Part shown: in pieces, positions 44,501-53,079 of the stretch
Layout: each line of letters opens with the position of its first letter
Numbering within the stretch: position 1 is the first letter of the stretch
Assembly (NCBI GenBank): GCA_965276005.1
Contig: OZ254962.1
Location: 2,728,001-2,792,000, forward strand
Reading direction: 5' to 3'
DNA: 64,000 nt
Origin: G965232465 sp965276005
GTDB taxonomy: Bacteria; Pseudomonadota; Alphaproteobacteria; JAQWUY01
Made by a program: the position numbers and the translations under genes
Notes under the pieces: model-generated
What the model was told of the DNA's origin: nothing
The model's input: only the letters and a program-made list of their open reading frames with translations
Database searches by the model: none

Positions 44501-47500
44501 TACTGTTGCTGGGTCACCTTGGGGGGGAACTGTTACGCAAGCGGCAAAACTTTCTGATGCCCACGCCAGTGTTTCTTTGGATAATAATGATGCTTTTGGT
44601 GTCAGTGTATCGTTAAGTGATAATGGGGCGAGATTGGCTGTCGGGGCTTCTGGTGATGACGATGGGGATACTGATCGAGGGGCGGTGTATCTGTATACTG
44701 TTGCTGGGGCATCTTGGGGGGGAACTGTTACGCAAGCGGTAAAACTTTCTGATACCCATGCCCGTGTTTCTTTGGGTGATAATGATGCTTTTGGTGCCAG
44801 TGTATCGTTAAGTGATAATGGGGTGAGGTTGGCTGTCGGGGCTTCTGGTGATGACGATGGGGGTACTAATCGAGGGGCGGTGTATCTGTATACTGTTGCT
44901 GATTCATCTTGGGGGGGAAATGTTACGGAAGCGGCAAAACTTTCTGATGCCCATGCCCGTGTTTCTTTGGGTGATAATGATGCTTTTGGTGCCAGTGTAT
45001 CGTTAAGTGATGATGGGACGAAGTTGGCTGTCGGGGTTACTGGTGATGACGATGGCGGGGCTGATCGAGGGGCGGTGTATCTGTATACTGTTGCTGATTC
45101 ATCTTGGGGGCAAACTGTTACGCAAGCGGCAAAACTTTCTAATGCCCATGCCAGTGTTTCTTTGGAGAATAGTGACAATTTTGGTAGTAGTGTATCGTTA
45201 AGTGATGACGGTTCGAAGTTGGCTGTCGGGGCTACTGGTGATGACGATAAATTATCTGGTGGTTCTGGTAATGATCGTGGGGCGGTGTACCTGTTTACTG
45301 TTGGCACTACTTCTGCATGGGCGGATAATATAACATCATCGGCAAAGATTTCTACTAAGTCTGGTGGTAGTGGTGTTGGTCATATTGCACTCAGTGCTAG
45401 TGACAATTTTGGTAGTAGTGTATCGTTAAGTGCTAATGGCAGAAAACTAGCGGTCGGTGCATCGGGCGACGACACCGGCGGTACCGGTCGAGGTGCCGTA
45501 TACCTGTTTAATGTATCGGACGATGCTAGTGATTATGCGACTTCATTAGCAAGCGACGATGTTACCATCGTTGCCAGTAACGACATCACTATCGATGCGG
45601 ATATAAAAGTTAATAGTGCCGACCAAGCATTGACCCTTATTGCTGGGCGGTCGATTATTATCAACGCTGATATAGCGGTAAAAGGATTAACTTTAACCGC
45701 CAATGCGACCAGTTATGGCAGTACAGGTGCTAATCAATTAGGTGGTGATGACGATATGGTAGAGGGCGAACGAGATGACGATGAAGTTGCCAAAATTGAA
45801 ATGAAATCCGGTACAACTATTGATTCAGGTACGGGCGACTTGCTAATTAAAATGCAGAATGGTAAAAATGCGGACGATTATGCGGGTGCCATTACCTTGC
45901 ACAAAGCCACAGGTGCCAGAGTCAGTGTTATTCACCTTGGCACCAAAACTGGCAATAGTGGTGTAGGTGCAAACGCTAGAAACAACATTACCATTAGGAG
46001 TGGTGGACAAATCAATTCTAAAAGTGCCTCTCTTGCATCAGAGGATGTAGGTATCGAATTGGTGGCAACTTCGTTTACCAACAGTTCCAATAAAGACGCC
46101 TTGAAAGTTGATGACGCAGACGGCAGATATTTGGTGTATACCGCTAACCCCAAAGATAATACTATGGGCGGTATTTCCAAGTATCATGTTTCAAACAATG
46201 TCAATGGTTATAGTTTTGTCCAATTTAACAAACAACACGCTGGTTCTGATTTTGGCAAGCTAAATAGTGGTGCCGGCGATGCATCAGCAACCGCATCTGG
46301 ATTCCTGTACAGTATCACTCCCACACTGGGATTAACCGCATCAGGAGCGTCAAAAACCAAAGTATATGATAGCAATAAAGATGCATCGACAGCTTCGCTT
46401 GTGTTGAAGTTAACAGGTGACAGCGACAACGACGATTTAATAACCACCTCAGAGGGCTTAAAGTTCAAACTTGGCAATGCTGTAAGCGGCGATGCCAACA
46501 AGGCACTTGATTTTAAAATCACCCTAAGTACAAGTTCAGTAACAGGGGAATATCGCTCAAGTGATGGTAGTGCGACACAGGAGCATGTGGGTACTAACCT
46601 GAGAGTACGATACAGTGGACACACCGCCACATACAAGGACGGAAACGATGTCGATGTAATCGGCTTTTCTGCCCCAACCATTGCCGATGTAACCGGTGCG
46701 TCTATAACTGTCCGTAGACTGTACTTAAAATTAAATGAGTTACAGGTAAAAGGTGCTGGTAGCGTTGCTGGTAAACAGATATACGATAGCAATGCCGAGG
46801 CGGATGTTTTGGACTTTACAACCATTAGCGGTAACAATAAGAACGATGGCTTTTATGCTGTTGCTGGCAACAAAGGTATGATAACAGGCGATTCTCTATC
46901 TATAGACATTAGCAATACTGCTGGTGCTTTCAAGTATGACGATAATGATGTGGGTGCTAACAAAGTCGTGAAATTTGATGACGCAAGTAAAATTACATTA
47001 ACTGGTACTGATAAAGATAACTATGAACTGTACATGAAGAGCGGTGATCTGAGCCTTTCCGCAGATACCGCACTTAGTGATAACAGTTTGGATGATAAAA
47101 ACACAGGCATAAAAGGTGAAATTACCAAACGCCCGTTGTATCTTGATTTAAGCGAGTTACAAGTAAATGGTGGTCGTGGCGGTGTTGGCTATCAGGTTTT
47201 TGATAACGATGACAATGCGGATGTAGAAACAAAAAGAGGTTCTGGCGAGAGCGATGATACCAACAAAGGTTTTGATGTGGGTAATGCAAGTACAGCAGGC
47301 GTTATGATAACAGGCGATACTCTAACTGTACAAATTGCTGAGGATGCTTTTAAACTAGAAAACAAAGCAGCAAGTACTACCGCCCGGAAGGTGCAATTTG
47401 ATGATGTTACTAAAATTACACTAGGTGGTAGTGATAAAGATAATTATGCACTGTATATTAAAGGTGGGGATGTCTCTGGTGTTAGTGCTGATACGGGGTT

Positions 47501-50500
47501 AACTAGTGCCAATAAGAGTACATTCTCCGGCAAAGATACGGGTCGAACCGCCATTGTTGAAAAGCGTATACTGGTATTGGATCCTACCGAATTGGTCAAG
47601 CCTACTAACCGTGTGTACGATAAGACAACAGCTGTAACTATAACGGTAGCTGGTTCAAAAGATGGGTTTAATGACGATACATCTAATGACAAAGGCAGTA
47701 AATCGAATGTATCATTGACCATCAATAGTGGAGCGTTTGCGTTTGTCGATGACGATGCACATGCCACTCAGGGCATTAAAATTGCTGATATTAGTAAATT
47801 AACAATTAGCGATACAACCAACTATTTACTGCATGTGGTTGACGGCGGAAATGATGGTAGTGGTAGTACCGAAAAAGCCGTGGCTAACAACATTCGGGTC
47901 AAAAGCTTAACAGCAAAAATTGCCCAACGCCCGTTGTATCTTGATTTAAGCGAGTTACAAGTAAATGGTGGTCGTGGCGGTGTTGGCTATCAGGTTTTTG
48001 ATAACGATGACAATGCGGATGTAGAAACAAAAAGAGGTTCTGGCGAGAGCGATGATACCAACAAAGGTTTTGATGCGGGTAATGCAAGTACAGCAGGCGT
48101 TATGATAACAGGCGATACTCTAACTGTACAAATTGCTGAGGATGCTTTTAAACTAGAAAACAAAGCAGCAAGTACTACCGCCCGGAAGGTGCAATTTGAT
48201 GATGTTACTAAAATTACACTAGGTGGTAGTGATAAAGATAACTATGCACTGTATATTAAAGGTGGGGTTGTCTCTGGTGTTAGTGCTGATACGGGGTTAA
48301 CTAGTGCCAATAAGAGTACATTCTCCGGCAAAGATACGGGTCGAACCGCCATTGTTGAAAAGCGTATACTGGTATTGGATCCTACCGAATTGGTCAAGCC
48401 TACTAACCGTGTGTACGATAAGACAACAGCTGTAACTATAACGGTAGCTGGTTCAAAAGATGGGTTTAATGACGATACATCTAATAACGAAGGCAATAAA
48501 TCAAATGTATCATTGACCATCAGTAGTGGAGCGTTTGCGTTTGTCGATGACGATGTACATGCCACTCAGGGCATTAAAATTGCTGATATTAGTAAATTAA
48601 CAATTAGCGATACAACCAACTATTTATTGTATGTGGTTGACGGCGGAAATGATGGTAGTGGTAGTACCGAAAAAGCCGTGGCTAACAACATTCGGGTTAA
48701 AAGCTTAACAGCAAAAATTGCCAAACGCAAGTTGTATTTGGATATATCAGAATTGCAAGTAAAAGGCAAATACACCAGTCAAGTGGGCAAGCAGTATTTT
48801 AATAATTCTACCACTGCGTATGTAGAAACAAAAAGAGGTTCTGGCGAGAGCGATGATACCAATAAAGGTTTTGATGCGGGTAATGCAAGTACAGCAGGCG
48901 TTATGATAACAGGTGATAATGTTGCGTTAAAGATTGATGAAGGGGCGTTTAAGATCGACGACAAAGCTGTCAGTTCGAATCAATCTGTGGCGGACAGACA
49001 GGTTTCTATTAACGATGGCAAAAAAATTACACTGGATACCAGCAAGTCGGATTCAAGCAACTATGAATTGTATCTAAAAAATGGCGATGCTGGTGCCACT
49101 AAGGATGAAAAACTAGGTGCGGGTTCTACTGTTACCAGTGGCAATATTACCAATTTAAAAGCCATCGTGTTAAAACGCATATTGGTGCTGGATAAAGACG
49201 AACTTACAGTTACAGGTCGTACCTATGACGGCACAGATAGTATAACAGTTGCCAAAAAAACAACAGGGTCTCCCGATGGTTTTGTTGCCAATAACAGCGA
49301 TGGTAAAGGTGTTATATCAGGTGTCGTCGTTACATTAACCATTGGAACGGGTGCGTTTAAGTTGACTTCTGCGAATGCAAATGCAACACAAGGGATTAAG
49401 ATTGCTGATATTAGTAAATTAACAATTAGCGATACTACAAACTATGTATTGTATGTCAAGGATGCAGGCGATAGCGACAATGAAAAAGCGGCAGCTAATG
49501 ATATTACAGTTACGGGCTTAACGGCAAAAATTGACAAACGCAAATTGTACTTGAAAGTAGACGATCTGCATGTAAAAGGTGCAGGTAGTGATGATGGTAA
49601 GCAGATATATGATGGTGATAAAGAGGCTGATTTGCAGGTTAAAACCGGCAGAGGCTTTAACACCAGTGGTAACAACGGTGCAATTGCAGCAGACGATCAA
49701 GATGATGAGCTAAAGCTGGTTATCGGTGCCGGATCGTTTGAGTATAAGGGTGGTAAATCCGATGTGGGAACATATAATGTTGTCTATGCTGATGCCACGA
49801 AACTTACTTTGAGCGGTACAAGCAAGGATAACTATGATCTTGTTCTAGCTAATGGAAATGCGTTAAGCACTGCAACTGGGGATGTCAAGAAAAGTGACGA
49901 TAGTAGTGTTATAGGAGGCGAAATTACCAAAAGAGACCTAATTATAACCGCCACAATAAATGATCGTATATACGATGGTAAAACAGATGTCTCCAGTTCT
50001 ATAGATAGTTCTTCGATTAAGTTTAAAGATAAATCTGATGATGATAATACTGGTTGGGTAGATACTGCTATTCTCACAGTTGCCAATGCCATAGATAATA
50101 GCGGTGACCTAAAAGCAGAAGCCGAAAATAAAAATGCAGGTGATAATGTATCTGTTACCTTGAGTGGTCTGTCGTTTAAGGCGGGCAATTCAGGAGTGCC
50201 GGCTCTGTTAAAAAACTATAACTTGGTACACGACACCGCTGTCAAAGTCAAGGTCAAGAAGAAAGCACTAAGCCTAACAATAGACGACTTGCAGGTCAAA
50301 GATCGAGAATATGATGCTGGCAAAACATTTGCCCCCGTGGTTATCAAAAGCGGTAAAGATGGATTCAATACCAGTGGTTTGCTAGATGATGATAGTGGTT
50401 TAAAATTGACAATAAGTGACGGGTTATTTGCATACGATGATGATACGGTTGGAAACGACAGACCCATAAAAATTGGCGATATAACTAAATATAGATTTGG

Positions 50501-51194
50501 TGATGCAGGCGATGCACAAAATTACAAATTGCAATATAAAGGTAGCGATCTGAGTCAGGATACTACCGTAACGGAACTTAAAGGTAATATATTAGCAGCC
50601 TCAAACGACGATAGTGGCGGCAGTGGCGGTAGCAGTGGACTTAGTGCCGGCGGGGCGGCGGCTGTCGTGTTGGTAGGTACTGGGGCCGTTGTAGCCATGG
50701 GTGCCGTTAGTGTCGGTGCAGGTGCCGCCGCAGCGGGTGCTGCCGCCGCAGGGGCTGGTGCCGCTGGTGCCGCAGGGGCTGGAGCTGCTGGTGCAGGTGC
50801 CGCTGGCGGTGCAGGTGCGGCGGGCGGTGCAGGTGCTGCTGGTGGTGCCGGCGGGGCTAGTGGTTTAGGTGTCCCCCTTGGCAGTATCGACTCCATATTT
50901 AGCACCGGCATATATGCCCACCTAAACGGTATCGATATGCAGGCAATATACCAACCACAAAAGCCTATACCATCCGTGTTTAATACACCGCAACCAGTCG
51001 CATACAAAACCAAATACACCACTACATACGATATGGCGTTCTTGGCAAACAACATCAAAGCACAAAAAGTGGTGCCGTTGTACGAACTAGACGAACATCT
51101 ATACGAATCCATAAAACAAATATTCGTGCAACAATCCGCACCAACGGGTAAAACCGCCAGTGCCGATACGCAACAGGACAATAGCCCAGCGTAA
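41592..51194 (+). CDS. Exoprotein 3: giant TPS/FG-GAP/YDG-repeat surface protein
   Basis: 3200 residues, intact. Residues 1-25 are a signal peptide (SVKFSLLAISALCASSTVFA); ~26-260 the TPS domain with FLVNPNGIMITADG. Twelve FG-GAP repeats span ~555-1306; blades 8-10 are encoded by near-identical 195-bp units (65 residues). From ~1580 to 3000 about eleven YDG/MBG-type modules of ~130 residues follow, with starts such as RPLYLDLSELQV and RILVLDPTELVK and the KVYD, RVYD, RTYDGT and RIYDG signature. A Gly/Ala-rich segment lies at ~3016-3094. The last ~105 residues (GSIDSIFSTGIYAHLNGIDMQ onward, in part) match exoproteins 1 and 2. Predicted long, stalk-like secreted adhesin; needs a TpsB partner not seen here. 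It converges with bolA, 5 bp between stops. Confidence 0.9.
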   Translation: MTNKSVKFSLLAISALCASSTVFANNLPQGGAVQQGAAGIQYTGDTLNINQQSDKAIIDWQSFSVGKGSTVNFNQPSSDSATLNRVTGDMTSEIAGQINANGSVFLVNPNGIMITADGVIDTGNFVASTLDIDNNDFLNGDYTFTKSGKNGVVSNRGSIVVDDGGFVALLGGAVKNDGTVRALVGKVGFGGGEKIVMSFGNNDFLRVEVPTDKWNTLTDSQGNKVAATVDLGGTIDSRGGFIDITVADASDILRQTISINGVVSANTVSSQDGVISISGGTLGIAGNGRITADADYGNAGTITIDSDSIDSSGTVSAVAQNGVGGKIKVSLQHGANLNASTRFDVSGASKGGSLSFIGGLGKQGTKILGSANFKADSKDGSGGYIDISNKGGLVGLFSGDISATGKTQGGRIRLGGAFQGGAYDPKTSPLDKKTQDLFVTRWADNSDLVSAHKTSLGTGVNVIVSSESGTGGTAIVWANHTTNNYAAIDASGGAGGGAVEVSGKKQVDSFGLNRINAGGGVILLDPKDVTIKGWAGNTIGQAKKIAHSGYTIDDGDKFGASLALSDDGTKLVVGAPGDDKNNANTDTGAVYLFTVGTNSTWGDTIDQNAKIDDSHRNIALVTGDAFGSSVAMNASGSVLAIGASGTEGSDGDEGKVYLFTNNTWGTLVFKDDISDADLTVDLTEDSFFGSALALSEDQSFIAVGAKGDDAKNGAVYMFGLNTTSLAPTEKSNHLIDNTNDAPDLSGGERYGSALAINTDGTKLAVGASGTDDSSGNANGGAVYFYDITLSTGVADEKTSMKITQTQANLAIELGSALAFSDDATKLVVGASGTNGAANSRGQIRLYTVNWGTSVSLKRAVNVVSDLSNGDGFGAALAVDSGAVKLAVGATGDDTGKANSNRGAVYLFNVIWTSGSENVTRPEKMAFGTPSLANSDNFGSSVSLSDDGAKLAVGASGDDSGGANRGAVYLYTVAGSPWGGTVTQAAKLSDAHASVSLDNNDAFGVSVSLSDNGARLAVGASGDDDGDTDRGAVYLYTVAGASWGGTVTQAVKLSDTHARVSLGDNDAFGASVSLSDNGVRLAVGASGDDDGGTNRGAVYLYTVADSSWGGNVTEAAKLSDAHARVSLGDNDAFGASVSLSDDGTKLAVGVTGDDDGGADRGAVYLYTVADSSWGQTVTQAAKLSNAHASVSLENSDNFGSSVSLSDDGSKLAVGATGDDDKLSGGSGNDRGAVYLFTVGTTSAWADNITSSAKISTKSGGSGVGHIALSASDNFGSSVSLSANGRKLAVGASGDDTGGTGRGAVYLFNVSDDASDYATSLASDDVTIVASNDITIDADIKVNSADQALTLIAGRSIIINADIAVKGLTLTANATSYGSTGANQLGGDDDMVEGERDDDEVAKIEMKSGTTIDSGTGDLLIKMQNGKNADDYAGAITLHKATGARVSVIHLGTKTGNSGVGANARNNITIRSGGQINSKSASLASEDVGIELVATSFTNSSNKDALKVDDADGRYLVYTANPKDNTMGGISKYHVSNNVNGYSFVQFNKQHAGSDFGKLNSGAGDASATASGFLYSITPTLGLTASGASKTKVYDSNKDASTASLVLKLTGDSDNDDLITTSEGLKFKLGNAVSGDANKALDFKITLSTSSVTGEYRSSDGSATQEHVGTNLRVRYSGHTATYKDGNDVDVIGFSAPTIADVTGASITVRRLYLKLNELQVKGAGSVAGKQIYDSNAEADVLDFTTISGNNKNDGFYAVAGNKGMITGDSLSIDISNTAGAFKYDDNDVGANKVVKFDDASKITLTGTDKDNYELYMKSGDLSLSADTALSDNSLDDKNTGIKGEITKRPLYLDLSELQVNGGRGGVGYQVFDNDDNADVETKRGSGESDDTNKGFDVGNASTAGVMITGDTLTVQIAEDAFKLENKAASTTARKVQFDDVTKITLGGSDKDNYALYIKGGDVSGVSADTGLTSANKSTFSGKDTGRTAIVEKRILVLDPTELVKPTNRVYDKTTAVTITVAGSKDGFNDDTSNDKGSKSNVSLTINSGAFAFVDDDAHATQGIKIADISKLTISDTTNYLLHVVDGGNDGSGSTEKAVANNIRVKSLTAKIAQRPLYLDLSELQVNGGRGGVGYQVFDNDDNADVETKRGSGESDDTNKGFDAGNASTAGVMITGDTLTVQIAEDAFKLENKAASTTARKVQFDDVTKITLGGSDKDNYALYIKGGVVSGVSADTGLTSANKSTFSGKDTGRTAIVEKRILVLDPTELVKPTNRVYDKTTAVTITVAGSKDGFNDDTSNNEGNKSNVSLTISSGAFAFVDDDVHATQGIKIADISKLTISDTTNYLLYVVDGGNDGSGSTEKAVANNIRVKSLTAKIAKRKLYLDISELQVKGKYTSQVGKQYFNNSTTAYVETKRGSGESDDTNKGFDAGNASTAGVMITGDNVALKIDEGAFKIDDKAVSSNQSVADRQVSINDGKKITLDTSKSDSSNYELYLKNGDAGATKDEKLGAGSTVTSGNITNLKAIVLKRILVLDKDELTVTGRTYDGTDSITVAKKTTGSPDGFVANNSDGKGVISGVVVTLTIGTGAFKLTSANANATQGIKIADISKLTISDTTNYVLYVKDAGDSDNEKAAANDITVTGLTAKIDKRKLYLKVDDLHVKGAGSDDGKQIYDGDKEADLQVKTGRGFNTSGNNGAIAADDQDDELKLVIGAGSFEYKGGKSDVGTYNVVYADATKLTLSGTSKDNYDLVLANGNALSTATGDVKKSDDSSVIGGEITKRDLIITATINDRIYDGKTDVSSSIDSSSIKFKDKSDDDNTGWVDTAILTVANAIDNSGDLKAEAENKNAGDNVSVTLSGLSFKAGNSGVPALLKNYNLVHDTAVKVKVKKKALSLTIDDLQVKDREYDAGKTFAPVVIKSGKDGFNTSGLLDDDSGLKLTISDGLFAYDDDTVGNDRPIKIGDITKYRFGDAGDAQNYKLQYKGSDLSQDTTVTELKGNILAASNDDSGGSGGSSGLSAGGAAAVVLVGTGAVVAMGAVSVGAGAAAAGAAAAGAGAAGAAGAGAAGAGAAGGAGAAGGAGAAGGAGGASGLGVPLGSIDSIFSTGIYAHLNGIDMQAIYQPQKPIPSVFNTPQPVAYKTKYTTTYDMAFLANNIKAQKVVPLYELDEHLYESIKQIFVQQSAPTGKTASADTQQDNSPA
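44586..45175 (+). repeat. 195-bp tandem repeats (FG-GAP blades)
   Basis: Units with TGCTTTTGGTG at 44591, 44786 and 44981 are exactly 195 bp apart and nearly identical; flanking units are more diverged. Each encodes one 65-residue FG-GAP blade. Confidence 0.85.
47130..48725 (+). repeat. Near-identical 798-bp tandem duplication
   Basis: 47130-47927 and 47928-48725 differ at only a handful of bases. Each encodes 266 residues, two YDG modules. 798 is a multiple of three, so copy-number change keeps the frame. Confidence 0.9.
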
Positions 51195-51199
51195 TGTCA

Positions 51200-51472
51200 C
51201 TAGGCAGGGTTGCTGTCGCAGCGAATCGACAAAGCGTGAATCGGTCCTTGCTCCAGTAATGGGGTGAGGACCCGCATCACCAAGCGTTGACGGGCGATTC
51301 GAGAGGTGCCCGTGAATCCGTGCCATGTTATGTGTACTGTGTAATGGCTTTCGCCCGTGCCGTTGTCGCCTGCATGTCCTATGTGTAGGTGCGATTCGTT
51401 TATCACTTCGACTGTGCAATTGGCGAAATGGCGTTGTAATAATTGCACAATTTGTGCGTCTGTACTAGACAT
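51200..51472 (-). CDS. bolA: BolA-family protein
   Basis: 90 residues from ATG 51472 (MSSTDAQIVQLLQRHF) with AAGGAGT upstream; the frame is open further 5' but that part lacks family similarity. BolA fold: VEVINESHLHIGHAG, GESHYTVHITWHGFTG and SRIARQRLVMRVLTPLL, carrying the conserved His residues used to bind glutaredoxin-bridged Fe-S clusters. Likely in iron-sulfur trafficking. Divergent from the dnaJ-cobS-cobT unit with only 33 bp between start codons, an arrangement conserved in alphaproteobacteria. Confidence 0.88.
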   Translation of the reverse strand: MSSTDAQIVQLLQRHFANCTVEVINESHLHIGHAGDNGTGESHYTVHITWHGFTGTSRIARQRLVMRVLTPLLEQGPIHALSIRCDSNPA

Positions 51473-51495
51473 AAGGGGACTCCTTAGTTTATAAT
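51466..51495 (+). promoter_or_regulatory. Promoter of dnaJ-cobST unit
   Basis: TAGACA (51466-51471), 18 bp, TATAAT (51490-51495). Start near 51502, about 4 nt before the ATG at 51506. The -35 overlaps the bolA start codon. Confidence 0.45.
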
Positions 51496-51505
51496 ATGTG
51501 CTATT

Positions 51506-52066
51506 ATGACACAAAAATTGTACTGGACACAATATAAAAATCCGCCCAAAGTGTGCGAAAATGCCGAGTGTAGCGCATCGGTAACCAGTGCGGTACCCAT
51601 CGCCCCCGACCGCTTGCGGGAATACCGATGGCTGTGTCGCTCCTGTGCCAGACAACACAACGAAAATTGGAACTATAAACAGGGCAAGTCAGATGCCGAC
51701 ATCGACCGCATCATTCGAGACGATATGTGCTGGAACCGTCCCACCCAACCGTTTGGTAGTTTAAACCGTGCCTATGACTTCGATGTACAGCACGCCATAC
51801 ACACGCTGATGGGGTCTCCCTCAACGCCCCCAACGCCCCCAACGCCCCCGAAATTGTATCACTTGCCGCAAAAAATACAACGGGCATATGCCACTTTGGA
51901 ATTGTCGGAACCGTTGCAAAATGCGGCTTTAAAAACCCATTATAAACGGCTGGTGAAAAAATACCACCCAGATACAGCAGACACCACCCCCAACACAGAC
52001 GACAAGATTAAAAATATAAATGTTGCTTATGATACCATTACAGAGTACATTAGCATGGGTAAATAA
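51506..52066 (+). CDS. J-domain protein of the cobST locus
   Basis: 186 residues. N-terminal half has four Cys in two pairs (KVCENAECS, WLCRSCARQH), a probable zinc site. A linker TPPTPPTPP is encoded by three 9-bp repeats (51828-51856). C-terminal J domain: RAYATLELSEP, LKTHYKRLVKKYHPDTAD with the HPD motif, INVAYDTI. J domains stimulate Hsp70 ATPase. This gene is regularly found between bolA and cobS in alphaproteobacteria; its client is unknown. Confidence 0.85.
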   Translation: MTQKLYWTQYKNPPKVCENAECSASVTSAVPIAPDRLREYRWLCRSCARQHNENWNYKQGKSDADIDRIIRDDMCWNRPTQPFGSLNRAYDFDVQHAIHTLMGSPSTPPTPPTPPKLYHLPQKIQRAYATLELSEPLQNAALKTHYKRLVKKYHPDTADTTPNTDDKIKNINVAYDTITEYISMGK

Positions 52067-52113
52067 CACATTGGCACAGACAATACAATTTTAATGCGGA
52101 GACCCCATACTTT

Positions 52114-53076
52114 ATGACTCATTTTTCAATTGCAGAGGAAATCGGTTTCGACAGCCCTGATACCACTGTCGATGTAAAACAAGCGTTCACTATCGACCGT
52201 ATGGCACCAGTGCCAGCGTTCTCGAAAAAATCTCAGATGGTGCCGGATATAGATGAAAACTATGTGTTCGATGCGGATACCACCCGTGCCATCTTGGCGG
52301 GATTTACCCATAACCGCCGGGTGCTCATTCAAGGCTATCACGGCACGGGAAAATCGTCCCATATCGAACAAGTGTGTGCCAGATTAAACTGGGCGTGTAT
52401 GCGGGTTAATTTGGATAGCCATATCTCCCGTATCGACCTGTTGGGCAAAGACGCTATCGTCTTGCAAGGCGGTAAACAAATTACCGAATTTAAACAGGGG
52501 ATTTTACCGTGGGCATTGCAAAATCCAGTGGTGCTTATTTTTGACGAATACGATGCAGGGCGACCAGATGTGATGTTTGTTATTCAGCGGATTTTAGAAG
52601 AAAATGGCAAATTGACATTGCTCGACCAAAATCGAGTGATTACCCCGCACCCACAGTTTCGATTGTTTGCCACCGCTAACACAGTGGGGTTGGGCGATAC
52701 GACCGGCTTGTATCACGGCACCCAGCCGATTAACCAAGCCCAAATGGATCGGTGGCATATTGTTGCCCCGCTAAATTATTTGCCACGACAAGCGGAAATG
52801 GAAATTCTTACAAAACGCTTCGACAAGGCGTTCGACAACACTGTATATGACAATATGCTAGCGGTGGCGGAACTAAGCCGTGTGGGCTTTGTCAATGGCG
52901 ATATATCGACGGTTATGTCGCCCCGAACGGTGATGTCTTGGATCGACAACGCTATCATATTCGACAGTATCGAGTATGCGTTTCGGGTGTCGTTCCTAAA
53001 CAAATGCGACGAATCCGAACGCCACAGCATTTGTGAATACTACCAACGGTGCTTTAATCGAGAATTGACCCCATAG
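52114..53076 (+). CDS. cobS: Cobaltochelatase subunit CobS (AAA+ ATPase)
   Basis: 320 residues. MoxR-like AAA+ ATPase with Walker A GYHGTGKSS (about residue 75), Walker B VLIFDEYDAGRPDV and sensor region FRLFATANTVGLGDTTGLYHG. With CobT it forms the chaperone-like ring that powers cobalt insertion by CobN in aerobic cobalamin synthesis. CobN is not in the window. Many alphaproteobacteria keep cobS-cobT beside bolA. Three bases separate it from cobT. Confidence 0.9.
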   Translation: MTHFSIAEEIGFDSPDTTVDVKQAFTIDRMAPVPAFSKKSQMVPDIDENYVFDADTTRAILAGFTHNRRVLIQGYHGTGKSSHIEQVCARLNWACMRVNLDSHISRIDLLGKDAIVLQGGKQITEFKQGILPWALQNPVVLIFDEYDAGRPDVMFVIQRILEENGKLTLLDQNRVITPHPQFRLFATANTVGLGDTTGLYHGTQPINQAQMDRWHIVAPLNYLPRQAEMEILTKRFDKAFDNTVYDNMLAVAELSRVGFVNGDISTVMSPRTVMSWIDNAIIFDSIEYAFRVSFLNKCDESERHSICEYYQRCFNRELTP

Positions 53077-53079
53077 CCC

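Noticed and set aside
43943..45307. Long antisense ORFs within the three exoproteins
   Set aside because: They are shadows of the biased Gly/Asp/Ser codons of the plus-strand repeats; the protein sequences are low-complexity.
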